From a virus, in the IMG/VR virus record IMGVR_UViG_3300042309_002674, positions 1-57,279 of that record: DNA of 57,279 bases, one strand, 5' to 3'. A program made the position numbers and the translations under genes. Under the pieces are notes generated by a model. It worked only from the letters and a program-made list of their open reading frames with translations. It was not told the DNA's origin and searched no databases. This document shows positions 16,677 through 26,266 of the stretch, piece by piece; position 1 is the stretch's first letter, and each line of letters starts with the position of its first letter.

Positions 16677-17597
16677 ATGGATATTAAATGTACTTTTTGC
16701 ACTAAACAGTTTAGCGGCGTAATTGAGCTTTCTAAGCATCTAAAAGAGCATAAAATTTCTCAAAAAAAATATTTTGAACAATTTTATCCAAGACATGACT
16801 TATTGAATAAAAATAAGATACATTTTAAATCTGTAGAGCAATATTTTCTTTCTGATTTCGAAGATAAGATTTCTATGAAGTCTTGGCTTAATAAAGCTGG
16901 GCATGAAAAAGCACTGGATTACGTGTCTGGGAAAATAAAAAAATATTGTGAGATTAAAAATTTAAAAAATGCGCCTCCAGAATTTTTTATACAAACAGTT
17001 AGTTGTTTACCATCCATTAGATTTATTGAAAAATTATGCGGAGCAAACTACAATGAGATTGCAAATAAAAGCGGAAAAATTTCTCAATATGATTATTTGG
17101 ATTTAGAAAGCAGGGCAACAAATTGCAAGCCAGCAAAGCAAATAGTTATTGATACTAGAGAGAAGCGCCCTCTAAAGTTTGCTAAAGATTTAAGGAAAAT
17201 TAATGTTGCTCTTGATTATGGTGATTATGCACTTTCACCAGCTTCAAGAATTGTCATTGAAAGAAAAAGTTTTAGTGATTTTTTTGGAACTTTTGGTGCT
17301 AATTTAGAAAGGTTCGAAAAGGAGCTATTAAGGGCGCAAAACAATAATGGTTATATAATCATAATGGTTGAAGCTTCTTACAGTTCGTTAGCATATAATA
17401 AAAAACGATGGTTTGCGACCAGCCCAGAATATATATTTCATAGAGTTAGAGATTTGTATAAAAAATATGAATGTTTTCAAATTGTATTTTGTGATGGCCG
17501 AAAGCAAATGACAGATTTGGTATTAAAAATATTGGGGCTTGGCGAAGAGGTTAAAAAAATAGATTTGCAATACTGCATTGAAAAAGAAATAATATAA
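16677..17597 (+). CDS. C2H2 zinc-finger / ERCC4-type nuclease
   Basis: 306 residues from the ATG at 16677, one base after the upstream stop; the TTG at 16668 would overlap it. Residues 5-25 form a C2H2 finger (C5, C8, H21, H25). Residues ~155-290 are an ERCC4-type nuclease: VIDTREKRP (D159, R161, E162), DYGDYAL with D183, and IVIERKS (E195-R-K197), followed by DFFGTFG and the (F)EKELLRAQ helix. These match the XPF/Mus81 active-site pattern of acidic residues and ERK. Such enzymes cut branched or flap DNA. Placed directly before the large terminase, it may resolve branches in replicating concatemers before packaging (inference). Confidence 0.8.
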   Translation: MDIKCTFCTKQFSGVIELSKHLKEHKISQKKYFEQFYPRHDLLNKNKIHFKSVEQYFLSDFEDKISMKSWLNKAGHEKALDYVSGKIKKYCEIKNLKNAPPEFFIQTVSCLPSIRFIEKLCGANYNEIANKSGKISQYDYLDLESRATNCKPAKQIVIDTREKRPLKFAKDLRKINVALDYGDYALSPASRIVIERKSFSDFFGTFGANLERFEKELLRAQNNNGYIIIMVEASYSSLAYNKKRWFATSPEYIFHRVRDLYKKYECFQIVFCDGRKQMTDLVLKILGLGEEVKKIDLQYCIEKEII

Positions 17598-17598
17598 T

Positions 17599-19503
17599 AT
17601 GGCTATTTGGGCAGGAAATCAACCAGCGAAAGATATAGCAGATGTAAATAAAGAACTGCTAAATCTTCATGGAGAGATTGATGATAGAACAGCTAAAATA
17701 ACTTTGGCAAAATTTTTACGTCATAATATTGGATTTACTTCTCAATTAATTCTTGGAATTAATATGGAGCCAATGCAGGTTATGCATATAAATGCAATGT
17801 TTGAAAAAAACAATTGCATGCTTATTTTTAGTCGTGGCGGTGGTAAGTCTACATTGGCTGGATGGTATTGTATATTAAAATGTATATTTGAGCCTGGTAC
17901 AAGAATAGTTATTGCTTCAGCAAATTTTAGAACTAGTCGTAGAATATTTGAAGAAATTGTTAGGTTATTAAATACGGAAGAGGCGCAATTAGCAAGGTCA
18001 TGTTTTGATAAAAAACCGTATTTGAGAAACGACAAATTTCAGTGGGACGTAAACGGCGGTTATATATGTGCAATTCCACTTTCTGAAGATACTCGCGGTA
18101 TGCGTTGCGATGTTCTTATCCTTGATGAGGTTTTATTGTTATCTCCACAAATGATCAATGATGTTTTAGCACCGTTCCTTTCCTCTCCAAGGGATGCAGC
18201 TTTCAGAATTAAAGTGAGAAAGCTTGAAGATGAATTAATTAAAAATGGAACATTACATCCTAATAATAAAATGATTTTTGAGAATGCAGCGCAAATGATT
18301 TGTTTGTCATCTGCTTCTTATCAGTTTCAGCATTTATATAAAATGTATTCGGATTGGACAGACTTTGTTGAGCGCCCAGACTTATTAACGATGAATTCTA
18401 AAGAAGAAGAGCGGCCTACGTATTTTATATCTCAGATGGGATGGGAGGCCATACCCGCTACAATTCTGAATAGAGAATTTATTCAATCCCAAAGAGCAAG
18501 CATTTCAGAAGATTCGTTTCAAAGAGAATATGGCGCACAATTTCGTGATGGTGGTGATGGATATTTCTCAATGCGAAAAATGAATGAATGCACCATTCCT
18601 GACGGTGAACATCCGCACTCAAAAGTTATTGGCGACCCATTAAAAAAATACATACTTTCCATTGACCCTAATTATTCAAAAAGTGCGTCTTCTGACTTTT
18701 TTGCAATGTCTGTTATAGAAATTGATGAAGAAAAAGAAGAAGGCGTTTTGGTTCATGGATATCAAAGGGTTGGGGCCGATCTTCAAGATCATATAAAATA
18801 TATTTTTTATATATTAACACATTTTAACGTGGTATTGATAATTGCTGATTCATCAAACATAGATACGATTATCGATGCTTGTAATGAAAGTGAGCTTTTT
18901 AAAGGAGCCAATAAAAAAATAACATATATTACAGAGTGGGATTCAACTAAAGATGGTCAGGATCAAGTTGACATGCTTGTCAAAGCAAAGAAACAATATA
19001 GTCCTGACATGGGCTGCATGTGCATCAGGCAAACACCATCAACAGAGTGGATTATGCGATCAAATTCTTATTTACAAGCATGTATTGATCATAAAAAAAT
19101 ATGGTTTGCCTCGCGCGCGAGCAACCACCCAGAATATATGTCTTATATGTTTAATTTAAGAATTCCATTAAAGTTAGTATTTCCTCATGGATCTGGAGTA
19201 ATAGAGGGCGACTCTAAAGAGGACAATAGAAAATTATCAATAAGAGAGTTTATTGAAATTCAAGACGATATTGTACTATCAACAAAAGAGCAATGTGCAA
19301 ATATCGAAGTAACCTCTACCTCCAGAGGCCACCAAAGCTTTGATCTCCCAAGATCGGCAAGAACTTCTACGGCCAATAATAAACCTAGAAAAGATAACTA
19401 CAGCACGCTATTATTAGGCAATTGGGGTATAAAATGTTATTTTGAATTGATTAAAACTCAAGTGCAAATAAAAAGAGAGCAATTTATACCAACACTAATT
19501 TAA
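17599..19503 (+). CDS. terL: Terminase large subunit
   Basis: 634 residues. It has the ATPase Walker A SRGGGKST (residues 78-85), Walker B DVLILDEV (171-178, D176-E177) and a coupling segment with SSASYQF (about 237-243). The RNase-H-like nuclease shows D356 in YILSIDPNYSK and D417 in VVLIIADSS. This is the motor that pumps DNA into the prohead and cuts it. The C-terminal ~90 residues after the nuclease are Ser/Thr-rich and poorly conserved in look. It starts one base after the nuclease gene's stop. A 56-base non-coding gap with a promoter candidate separates it from the portal. Confidence 0.92.
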   Translation: MAIWAGNQPAKDIADVNKELLNLHGEIDDRTAKITLAKFLRHNIGFTSQLILGINMEPMQVMHINAMFEKNNCMLIFSRGGGKSTLAGWYCILKCIFEPGTRIVIASANFRTSRRIFEEIVRLLNTEEAQLARSCFDKKPYLRNDKFQWDVNGGYICAIPLSEDTRGMRCDVLILDEVLLLSPQMINDVLAPFLSSPRDAAFRIKVRKLEDELIKNGTLHPNNKMIFENAAQMICLSSASYQFQHLYKMYSDWTDFVERPDLLTMNSKEEERPTYFISQMGWEAIPATILNREFIQSQRASISEDSFQREYGAQFRDGGDGYFSMRKMNECTIPDGEHPHSKVIGDPLKKYILSIDPNYSKSASSDFFAMSVIEIDEEKEEGVLVHGYQRVGADLQDHIKYIFYILTHFNVVLIIADSSNIDTIIDACNESELFKGANKKITYITEWDSTKDGQDQVDMLVKAKKQYSPDMGCMCIRQTPSTEWIMRSNSYLQACIDHKKIWFASRASNHPEYMSYMFNLRIPLKLVFPHGSGVIEGDSKEDNRKLSIREFIEIQDDIVLSTKEQCANIEVTSTSRGHQSFDLPRSARTSTANNKPRKDNYSTLLLGNWGIKCYFELIKTQVQIKREQFIPTLI

Positions 19504-19541
19504 TTTAATTTTTAAATAAAATGAATTTCAGAATACATTAC

Positions 19542-19552
19542 TGTAATAAATA
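19542..19552 (+). promoter_or_regulatory. Candidate late promoter before portal gene
   Basis: CTGTAATAAATA, ending seven bases before the portal ATG. It sits in the only non-coding gap between terminase and portal. Confidence 0.45.
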
Positions 19553-19559
19553 ACTGCAT

Positions 19560-21455
19560 ATGATATCTAAAAAGGGTACAAGGTCTAAAAAGAATAAAAA
19601 GGAGATTTCGGAGCCACTAACAGCTAGCTTGGATGATTATGATAAGCTAATTGGGTCTTGCGATACAACTCCTGAAAGAGGCTCAAGGGCAAATTCGGCT
19701 GGTAGCATAACCAGAATTCAGAGATTTGCAAACCTTGAAGCTGGAGTCGCGCCATTTTTATATGAAAAAAATGGCGGCAGATATTCAACTAATATTTCTT
19801 TACAGGATACAATTCTTTTGTGTCAAAAAGCTTACTGGAATGTGCCTATTTTTAGAAATACAATTGATCTAATGACTGAATTTGCAATTTCTGATATTGT
19901 ATTTTCAGGCGGAAATAAAGAGTCAAGAAATTTTTTCAATGCATGGGCTGAAAAAATTAATTTGTGGCAATTATCAGATATGTTTTTTCGTGAATATTTT
20001 CGTAGCGGAAATGTTTTTATTTATAAATTGTTTGGCGAATTTCCAAGAGAAAGTTTAAGAAAACTTCAGCAAATGAATATTGCTGAAGCGGCTTTAAAGA
20101 TTCCTTTAAAATATATTATATTGAATCCATATGATATACAAGTATTAGCATCCTCCAGCTTTACTGCGCCAATATACAGAAAAAGATTAAACTCATTTGA
20201 GTTAGGGGCATTAATGCGCCCATCGAATGATGAAGACAAAAAAATAGCATCTACTATACCAGAACTTAAAAATATCAAAAATGGAAATCAATCTTTAGAA
20301 ATTTCTCTAGACTCTGATCGTCTTGTTAGCGTTTTTTATAAAAAGCAAGATTATGAACCGCTCGCTGTTCCTATGGGATTTCCTGTTTTAGAAGATATTA
20401 ATTGGAAGCTTGAGCTTAAAAAGGTTGATATGGCTGTTTCTAGAACTATACAGCAGGCAGTACTTCTTATAACTCAAGGCGATGAAGAGCTTGGGCCACC
20501 AAGCCAAAAAAGCCAAGAAGTGCTTCGTAAAATTTTTGAAAATGGTAGCGTCGGTAGAGTTCTTATTGCTGACTATACAACTAAAGCTCAATTTGTTATT
20601 CCACAAATTGGTGATATTCTTGATCCAAAAAAATATGAAATAGTTGATAAAGATATAAGACTTGGTCTTAATAATATTATATTTGGAGATGATAAATATG
20701 CAAATGCAAGTGCAAAAATGGACGCTTTCTTTAAAAGGCTTGAGTTTGCAAGGCAAGAATTCATGACAAAATTTTTAGTACCTCAAGTTCGTGATATCGC
20801 AAAAACAATGAACTTTAAATCTGTTCCGGTTCCAAAATGGAAAACTCATAATTTTAGAAATGATTCTGCTGTTCTTTCAAGAGTATATACAAGACTTCTC
20901 GAGCTTGGCGCAATATCTCCAAAAGATGCAATTTCGGCTATTAATACAAATGTGTTGCCTGAGCCTTATGAGCTTGCGGAATCTCAAAAAGAAATGATTT
21001 CTGAAAAAGAACAAGGATTTTACGAACCGCTTTTAAACCCAAAGCAAAATGTTGGTCAATCTGGTAGGCCAGCAGCAACACCAGCAAAGCAAACTACTCA
21101 AAAAATTACACCAGTTGGACAAAAGTCTGTTGCATCTTACAAGTTTAGTACAACTCTAATGACTTCAGTTATTAAAGAGAAAGAAGAATTAGAAAATTTA
21201 GTTTCAGATGCGTTAAAGAAAAAATATAAAATAAAAAGATTGAATAGCGCTCAAAAGCTTATTGCTTCAGATATAACAAATATTATTATATCTTCAGAGG
21301 AGAAGCCAAAATGGAAAGTAAAAATTAATGAATATATTAATAATCCAGTATCTGATATAATAAATAATAATATTACTAAAGATATTTTTGATATAGCTGC
21401 CTATCACGAAATTGGACAGAATGAGGCTGCCATTCTTTACCATTCTAAAAAATAA
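19560..21455 (+). CDS. Portal protein
   Basis: 631 residues. The dodecameric portal is the DNA entry channel of the capsid. The call rests on position (directly after the large terminase), length, and sequence blocks typical of portals: an early helical clip preceded by [19 protein letters not shown], a [19 protein letters not shown] strand pair, [14 protein letters not shown], then a long helical stem region ([23 protein letters not shown]). The N-terminus is Lys/Arg-rich. After about residue 490 there is a Pro/Gln-rich linker and a ~120-residue helical C-terminal extension with [13 protein letters not shown]. The stop codon overlaps the next ATG (TAATG). Confidence 0.82.
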   Translation: MISKKGTRSKKNKKEISEPLTASLDDYDKLIGSCDTTPERGSRANSAGSITRIQRFANLEAGVAPFLYEKNGGRYSTNISLQDTILLCQKAYWNVPIFRNTIDLMTEFAISDIVFSGGNKESRNFFNAWAEKINLWQLSDMFFREYFRSGNVFIYKLFGEFPRESLRKLQQMNIAEAALKIPLKYIILNPYDIQVLASSSFTAPIYRKRLNSFELGALMRPSNDEDKKIASTIPELKNIKNGNQSLEISLDSDRLVSVFYKKQDYEPLAVPMGFPVLEDINWKLELKKVDMAVSRTIQQAVLLITQGDEELGPPSQKSQEVLRKIFENGSVGRVLIADYTTKAQFVIPQIGDILDPKKYEIVDKDIRLGLNNIIFGDDKYANASAKMDAFFKRLEFARQEFMTKFLVPQVRDIAKTMNFKSVPVPKWKTHNFRNDSAVLSRVYTRLLELGAISPKDAISAINTNVLPEPYELAESQKEMISEKEQGFYEPLLNPKQNVGQSGRPAATPAKQTTQKITPVGQKSVASYKFSTTLMTSVIKEKEELENLVSDALKKKYKIKRLNSAQKLIASDITNIIISSEEKPKWKVKINEYINNPVSDIINNNITKDIFDIAAYHEIGQNEAAILYHSKK

Positions 21456-22879
21456 TGAGAACTTTAATTCGAGCCTCACAACTTCATCCAGATATTTCTG
21501 GTTTGGTGATAAACTATACTAGCGGTATATATCCTGCATTTAGCAATATATCTGGCGTGTCCGGAATTAGCGCTATTATCAGTGGTTCTTATTTGTTTAT
21601 TGCTCCGGACGGAAATGAAAATGTATCGGAAATTAACAATTTAACCGGCAGTCTATTTTTGACTGGCGAGAGTGGCGTTTATGTAAAACTAAATGGGCAA
21701 AATATTACAGTTGGTTATTCGGGTGGTGGTGGTGCTGGTACTGTAAAAAATATATCTGGATACGGCAATATCGATGTATGGCCAGCTAATGATTCTACTT
21801 TTATAATAAGTGGAATTTCAATAACTGGAACTAATGGCATAGAAACTTCTTATAATCCATATAAGACTTTATTGACAGTTAAAGGTGCTGGTATTGGAAC
21901 GTTAAATAGCATTACTGGAAATATTAATTTAATAGGAAATAATGGCGCGAATATAACAACTAGCGGTCAGTTTATATATATAAATACTGCACAGGCAGCC
22001 TCATCTGGAGTCAATTCTATAAATACATTAAGAAATGGTGGAGTTTCTTTAATTGCTGGAACAGATATTGATATTAATACGGTTACTGGATCTAAAACAA
22101 TTATAGTTTCTTATTCCGGAAATGGCTGGGGAAATAGTAATGTAAATTTGGGTACAAACTCTGATACAAATTATATAGGTAATGATAATATTTTTCAAGA
22201 TACAACAGAGTCTTTTATTTTAGGAAACTCAAACCATATTGATAGCGGATCTGCTGTTTATATTTTAGGCTCGCAAAGTTCCAGATATAATTTAGCTGCT
22301 CATTCTACATTTATAAATACTACTGGTAGTTATCTTGGCTCATTAACAGGATCGACAGTAATAAATGGGATTATAAATAACTCTGTTCTTAAGCACCCTT
22401 ATTCTTTTTCTGTTGGTGGTTCTGTTGATAATACATTCACTAACAATTTTTCAATGAAAGCTTTTCTTTCTGGAAAGCAAGTAATGAAACCATTTGTCGT
22501 GCCAAAGACAAAATATTCTGGTATTTATATGTCAACAGGATCTATATTATTTGGAGAAATTAATTATGTTGCCGTAAGATATGATGTCACGAATTTTGAA
22601 GCAAGTTTTGATGCTAAAGATTTTGGAATATATGGAAAGAAAAATTTTATGGCTCAAAGAGCTACAAATTTACAAGTTCAAGTTAGAGATGAGTCAGATT
22701 TGTTTGGCGGAATAGATAAGTATGGAATATTTTTGAGCGGAGGTAATGATGAAAACTTGTATTTATGGGCTAGTGGGTATTCCGGTAATGATCCTGGCGA
22801 TGGTCTCGATGGCGTTCATGATGTTATCTTTATAGCAAATTTGAATTTTGTTAATTTTGGCATATCTCCATATTTATAA
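21455..22879 (+). CDS. Head- or neck-associated fibre protein, Gly/Ser-rich
   Basis: 474 residues, no named family recognised. It opens with LIRASQLHPDISGLV and then repeats short SG(I/V/Y) and TG(S/N) turns (ISGVSGISAIISGS, LTGSLFLTGESG), with a GGGGAG hinge near residue 93. The central part alternates short beta strands with N/T/S, as in beta-helical fibres; the last ~130 residues are more globular (VPKTKYSGIYMSTGSI, NFEASFDAKDFGIYGKK, ending NFVNFGISPYL). Translation is coupled to the portal gene. Being in the head operon, it may decorate the capsid or portal vertex rather than the tail tip (inference). Confidence 0.6.
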   Translation: MRTLIRASQLHPDISGLVINYTSGIYPAFSNISGVSGISAIISGSYLFIAPDGNENVSEINNLTGSLFLTGESGVYVKLNGQNITVGYSGGGGAGTVKNISGYGNIDVWPANDSTFIISGISITGTNGIETSYNPYKTLLTVKGAGIGTLNSITGNINLIGNNGANITTSGQFIYINTAQAASSGVNSINTLRNGGVSLIAGTDIDINTVTGSKTIIVSYSGNGWGNSNVNLGTNSDTNYIGNDNIFQDTTESFILGNSNHIDSGSAVYILGSQSSRYNLAAHSTFINTTGSYLGSLTGSTVINGIINNSVLKHPYSFSVGGSVDNTFTNNFSMKAFLSGKQVMKPFVVPKTKYSGIYMSTGSILFGEINYVAVRYDVTNFEASFDAKDFGIYGKKNFMAQRATNLQVQVRDESDLFGGIDKYGIFLSGGNDENLYLWASGYSGNDPGDGLDGVHDVIFIANLNFVNFGISPYL

Positions 22880-22884
22880 TTTTG

Positions 22885-24717
22885 ATGAAAAAACTAATCA
22901 AAACATCTTATTCTAATTTAAATATTGCCTCTTTATATATGAGCGGCAGTCATGTTAAATTAGATGATTGGAAAGAAACTTTATTAATTGATGGTAGGCC
23001 ACTTGCTGTTCCTGGAGCAAATCCATTTATTGTTCTACCCTCAGAGATTGGACTTCAACCGCCAAGTTATTTTGCATCTTTTCCATATACAGGGCTTTCG
23101 CTATATGAAGAATACACGGCAACATCATATATAGTTACTGGATGGAGCGTATCTTTAGGAAAGAGTGGTTTGGGGCCTGCCCATGCCGACCCATTAAATC
23201 CAAGCCAGTTATTGTTCGGCCCACTTACTGGAGATTTTTACACAAGAAGCTTAACTGATCCAAATAGCAAAACTACAATAACTCCGTTTTGGATTAATTC
23301 TGGTCAATTTTTTAATTCTGGATTTATACCAGAAACTACAATAAGTGGCGATACTATTATTGGATGGAATGTATATTCGGGCCTGTCTGGGGCTGAAGAC
23401 TTGATAGTTTCATTAAGGGGCAGATATAATGACATAAATGAAGCTAATGTTAGCGATGGTGTTATAATGAGCAGTGGTGATTCTGCGATATCTTTTTTCT
23501 TAGAATATGGATCTATAACAGGTGAAACAATTCTTGAATATTATACGCCAAATGAATTTATAGCAACAAGATGGGGGGTTTATTCGGCATCTACTGGGTC
23601 AAGCACTATAGGCAATGGCGATCCGTTAATAATACAAGAACCGTTAAGTGGAAGATTCTATTATCGTGATCCAAAATCTTCTAGCAGAACAACTATAACT
23701 AGCTTTACGATGCCAACTGGCACATTTGCCTCTTTCAGCTTAATAGGTCAAGATAAAAATATATTGCCAAGACAAATTGTTGGTATTGACATTTATAAAG
23801 GTTTAAATAATTTAACAAATTTACATATTGTTCTTGGCGGTAGAGCTATTGCTTCTGCGAATTATATAAAAAATGTAGTTACAAAAGATATTTTTGATAT
23901 TTTTTCTGGACAAGTAACTGCAACATTAAATACTGGCATTCAAATCATATCAGGAAATGTAGATACTTTTTCTGGACAAATGACTGGTGATTTTTATGCC
24001 CTTTCTGGTTTTCTAACTGGACTTATTCAAGCTGGAAATTCTGGAGTTACAAGTATAAATGGCTCTTTTGGCGCAGTTTATTTTGATGGAGTAAGCGGTA
24101 TTAAGGTTGCTGGTGGCTACCCTTCACAAAGCATTTCTATAGAATATACTAGTGGTAATTTTAATAATATTGATTTTTCTCCAAATCTTGACACCACAAT
24201 TCCATATAAAGAAGGTAGGATTTATTATAGTGAAGATACAAAGACATTTAATGCCTTTTTAGATAAGCCAGACGTTACTTTAAATATTGGACAAGAGCAA
24301 TATATTAGAGCGGTTAACAAGTCAAACGCCACGATAGATAATGGAATGGTTGTTTATATCTCGGGAACTCAAGGAAATAGGCCGAAAATTTGGCCAGCAA
24401 TTGCAAGCAATGATTATCACACTTCTCATTTGATTGGAGTAGCAACTCATAATATTTTAAATAATGAAGAGGGATTAATTACAACATTTGGGGCCGTTGG
24501 CGGAATAAATACATCAAATTACGCTGCTGGTGATATATTATATTTATCCAATACGTCTGCTGGAAATTTAACAAAAGATCCTGTGGGCGGAAAAAGAATT
24601 AAAATTGCGTATGCTTTAAATTCTACTAATGATGGAAAAATACTTGTAATAAAGCCTGAAGAAGAAATTGACAATTATTTAACAATTAGAAATTTAACAC
24701 TTTTAAGATATATTTAA
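22885..24717 (+). CDS. Fibre protein with tandem beta domains and conserved C-terminal domain
   Basis: 610 residues from the ATG at 22885; the TTG three bases earlier is less likely. Residues 71-180 and ~217-320 are two copies of one domain (G-x-FY-x-R, TTIT, then (I/V)(I/V)G-x-(N/D)(V/I)Y-x-GL...GR). Residues 336-385 are an SGQ/TG linker. Residues ~440-600 form a domain I recognise as recurrent in phage fibres: GRIYYSEDTKTFNAF, NIGQE, NKSNATIDNGMVVYISG, then IGVATHNI, LYLSNTSAGNLT. The tandem domain recurs in the opposite-strand fibre at 5609. It likely sits on the capsid or neck, given its position after the portal (inference). Confidence 0.65.
   Translation: MKKLIKTSYSNLNIASLYMSGSHVKLDDWKETLLIDGRPLAVPGANPFIVLPSEIGLQPPSYFASFPYTGLSLYEEYTATSYIVTGWSVSLGKSGLGPAHADPLNPSQLLFGPLTGDFYTRSLTDPNSKTTITPFWINSGQFFNSGFIPETTISGDTIIGWNVYSGLSGAEDLIVSLRGRYNDINEANVSDGVIMSSGDSAISFFLEYGSITGETILEYYTPNEFIATRWGVYSASTGSSTIGNGDPLIIQEPLSGRFYYRDPKSSSRTTITSFTMPTGTFASFSLIGQDKNILPRQIVGIDIYKGLNNLTNLHIVLGGRAIASANYIKNVVTKDIFDIFSGQVTATLNTGIQIISGNVDTFSGQMTGDFYALSGFLTGLIQAGNSGVTSINGSFGAVYFDGVSGIKVAGGYPSQSISIEYTSGNFNNIDFSPNLDTTIPYKEGRIYYSEDTKTFNAFLDKPDVTLNIGQEQYIRAVNKSNATIDNGMVVYISGTQGNRPKIWPAIASNDYHTSHLIGVATHNILNNEEGLITTFGAVGGINTSNYAAGDILYLSNTSAGNLTKDPVGGKRIKIAYALNSTNDGKILVIKPEEEIDNYLTIRNLTLLRYI
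23095..23844 (+). repeat. Tandem copies of a ~105-residue fibre domain
   Basis: Copy one spans about 23095-23424 and copy two 23533-23844, joined by a ~36-residue linker. Shared landmarks are G(D/R)FY.R, TTIT-F, and (I)GW/ID-(V/I)Y-GL. Identity is low but the order and spacing of landmarks agree. Confidence 0.6.
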
Positions 24718-24734
24718 TGTAAGGATTATATAAT

Positions 24735-25190
24735 ATGCCAAAACAAACATCACTTTTTTTAACTAAAGAAATAATAAACGCTGGACAGACATTTACTGCT
24801 TTTGGAGAAAGTGGGGTTTATAAAACTATTTTTACAGCTGGAAATGATGATAGTTTAGTTAAATCAATAAACGTTATCGCTACAGTAACTGGTGCTGTTG
24901 CCCCAGCCACATTAACAATACCGATGCAGTTTGCTATTTCCGGCGCAAATAGAAATGAACCAACGTTAATACATCCATTTACAACAGTTAGCATTCCGCC
25001 AATGGCAGGCTCTGGAGCAACGCCACCGATAGATGTTCTCTCTGCAAGCGGATCTCCAGCATATCCAATAGACAGTGCTGGCAAAAGATATTATCCAGTT
25101 GAATCAGGAGCGCAGTTAGTTGCAAGATATATGAATAATTTAGGTCTTAATGGTCAGATTACAGTTACTGTTATTGCTGAAAATTATTAA
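24735..25190 (+). CDS. Small virion protein, all-beta, unknown
   Basis: 151 residues, family not recognised. The sequence alternates hydrophobic and small polar residues (INVIATVTGAV, LTIPMQFAISGA, GQITVTVIAENY), as in a compact beta sandwich, with a Pro/Gly-rich loop at about residues 88-118. An AAGGA ribosome-binding site about ten bases upstream supports this start. It lies between fibre genes and the LamG protein in the head operon and may be a capsid decoration or fibre-base protein (inference). Confidence 0.6.
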   Translation: MPKQTSLFLTKEIINAGQTFTAFGESGVYKTIFTAGNDDSLVKSINVIATVTGAVAPATLTIPMQFAISGANRNEPTLIHPFTTVSIPPMAGSGATPPIDVLSASGSPAYPIDSAGKRYYPVESGAQLVARYMNNLGLNGQITVTVIAENY

Positions 25191-25195
25191 ACTAT

Positions 25196-25942
25196 ATGAG
25201 CAGTCTATTGGCAAGGCTAGGCGGCTCGTTAAATAATGGGCTATATAGTGGTCCTTCAGGTGGGGTTGGAAAGCCATTAATACAGGTTCCGTTTGGCAAA
25301 TCTAAATCTAAATCTAAAGATCCATTTTTTGATAATGTTTCTATTTTATTAAAAATGAATGGTCTGAATAATAGTAATATTTTTACAGATGCTTCTTTAA
25401 ATAATAATATTGTAACTGCAGTTTCAAATGCAAGAATATCTACAGCTTTTAATAGGGTAGATTTTGAGCAGTCATTGTTTTTGCCAGCAGATGGTTCTAG
25501 ACTAAATTGGCAAAATAGTTCGCTTTTTGCTTTCGGAGTTGGAGATTTAACAGTTGAGTTTTGGGTTTATAGAACCACGTCCCCACAATTTGTAAGATTT
25601 ATGGGTGGAGGATCTTGGGGTATAGAACTTGGAGCAACCGGATCAAACACAAAATGGGGCTCTCCAGCTGGAGAGCGAATATTGACTCCTGCCCCACCAG
25701 CCAATCAATGGGTTCATGTTGCTTTTTCTAGAGCGGCTGGTATAATTCGTGTTTTTTACAATGGAGTTTTGCAGGCAAGCAATACAGACTCTGGAGATAT
25801 AAATTCAACCACAGGAACGATTTATTTAGGCGCAGACAATAGCGGGACATTTCCATTTGGTGGATATGTGGATGAATTGAGAATAACAAAAGGTATTGCG
25901 CGTTATATCTCAAACTTTCAAATGCCAACTGAGCCATTTTAG
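25196..25942 (+). CDS. LamG/concanavalin-like virion protein
   Basis: 248 residues. Residues ~48-248 match the LamG (concanavalin-like) pattern: SILLKMNGLNNS with DASLN, then GDLTVEFWVYR, a GIELG strand, NQWVHVAFSRAAGIIRVFYNG, TIYLGAD and GGYVDELRITKGIARY at the end. This fold commonly binds glycans. The N-terminal ~47 residues are Gly/Ser/Lys-rich with an SKSKSK stretch and probably attach it to the virion. Ends with TAG, one of the few amber stops in the window. It lies in the head operon, so it may be a capsid-surface adhesin (inference). Confidence 0.75.
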   Translation: MSSLLARLGGSLNNGLYSGPSGGVGKPLIQVPFGKSKSKSKDPFFDNVSILLKMNGLNNSNIFTDASLNNNIVTAVSNARISTAFNRVDFEQSLFLPADGSRLNWQNSSLFAFGVGDLTVEFWVYRTTSPQFVRFMGGGSWGIELGATGSNTKWGSPAGERILTPAPPANQWVHVAFSRAAGIIRVFYNGVLQASNTDSGDINSTTGTIYLGADNSGTFPFGGYVDELRITKGIARYISNFQMPTEPF

Positions 25943-25953
25943 TGTAATAAATA
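25943..25953 (+). promoter_or_regulatory. Candidate late promoter (TGTAATAAATA)
   Basis: Identical over 11 bases to the element before the portal gene at 19542. It begins right after the TAG stop of the LamG-like gene, with nine bases to the ATG at 25963. Confidence 0.45.
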
Positions 25954-25962
25954 AATAATATT

Positions 25963-26265
25963 ATGAGCGATTTCTTAAACACAATACATCTTTTAACAGG
26001 ACAGCAGGCTCCATTTACTGGTCAATGGGCAGAAATTGGTCGTAGTCGTGAAAATCTATTTAGCGCATTTGGAACTACATCTGGCACAGTCAAATTACAG
26101 TATAGAAGTCCATTTTTTATAGATCAGGGCATTCCATTCTATGATATCGAATTAAGTGGATCTGGGTATGCAACGCCTGTTTTTTCAACCTCTCCAATGG
26201 GAGAGGTTAGAGCAATATCAAGTGGTAATGGCGCTTATTGGTGCGCAATCACTCAACAAAATTAA
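25963..26265 (+). CDS. Small virion protein, unknown
   Basis: 100 residues, no family recognised. It contains a GQWAEIGRSRENLFSAF segment and short strands (VKLQYRSPFF, FYDIELSGSG, GEVRAISSG) suggestive of a small beta domain. Not obviously a membrane protein. It is followed after one base by the protease/scaffold gene (TAATATG), so the two are probably translated together. Could be a decoration protein or a fibre tip; evidence is only position and size. Confidence 0.55.
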   Translation: MSDFLNTIHLLTGQQAPFTGQWAEIGRSRENLFSAFGTTSGTVKLQYRSPFFIDQGIPFYDIELSGSGYATPVFSTSPMGEVRAISSGNGAYWCAITQQN

Positions 26266-26266
26266 T

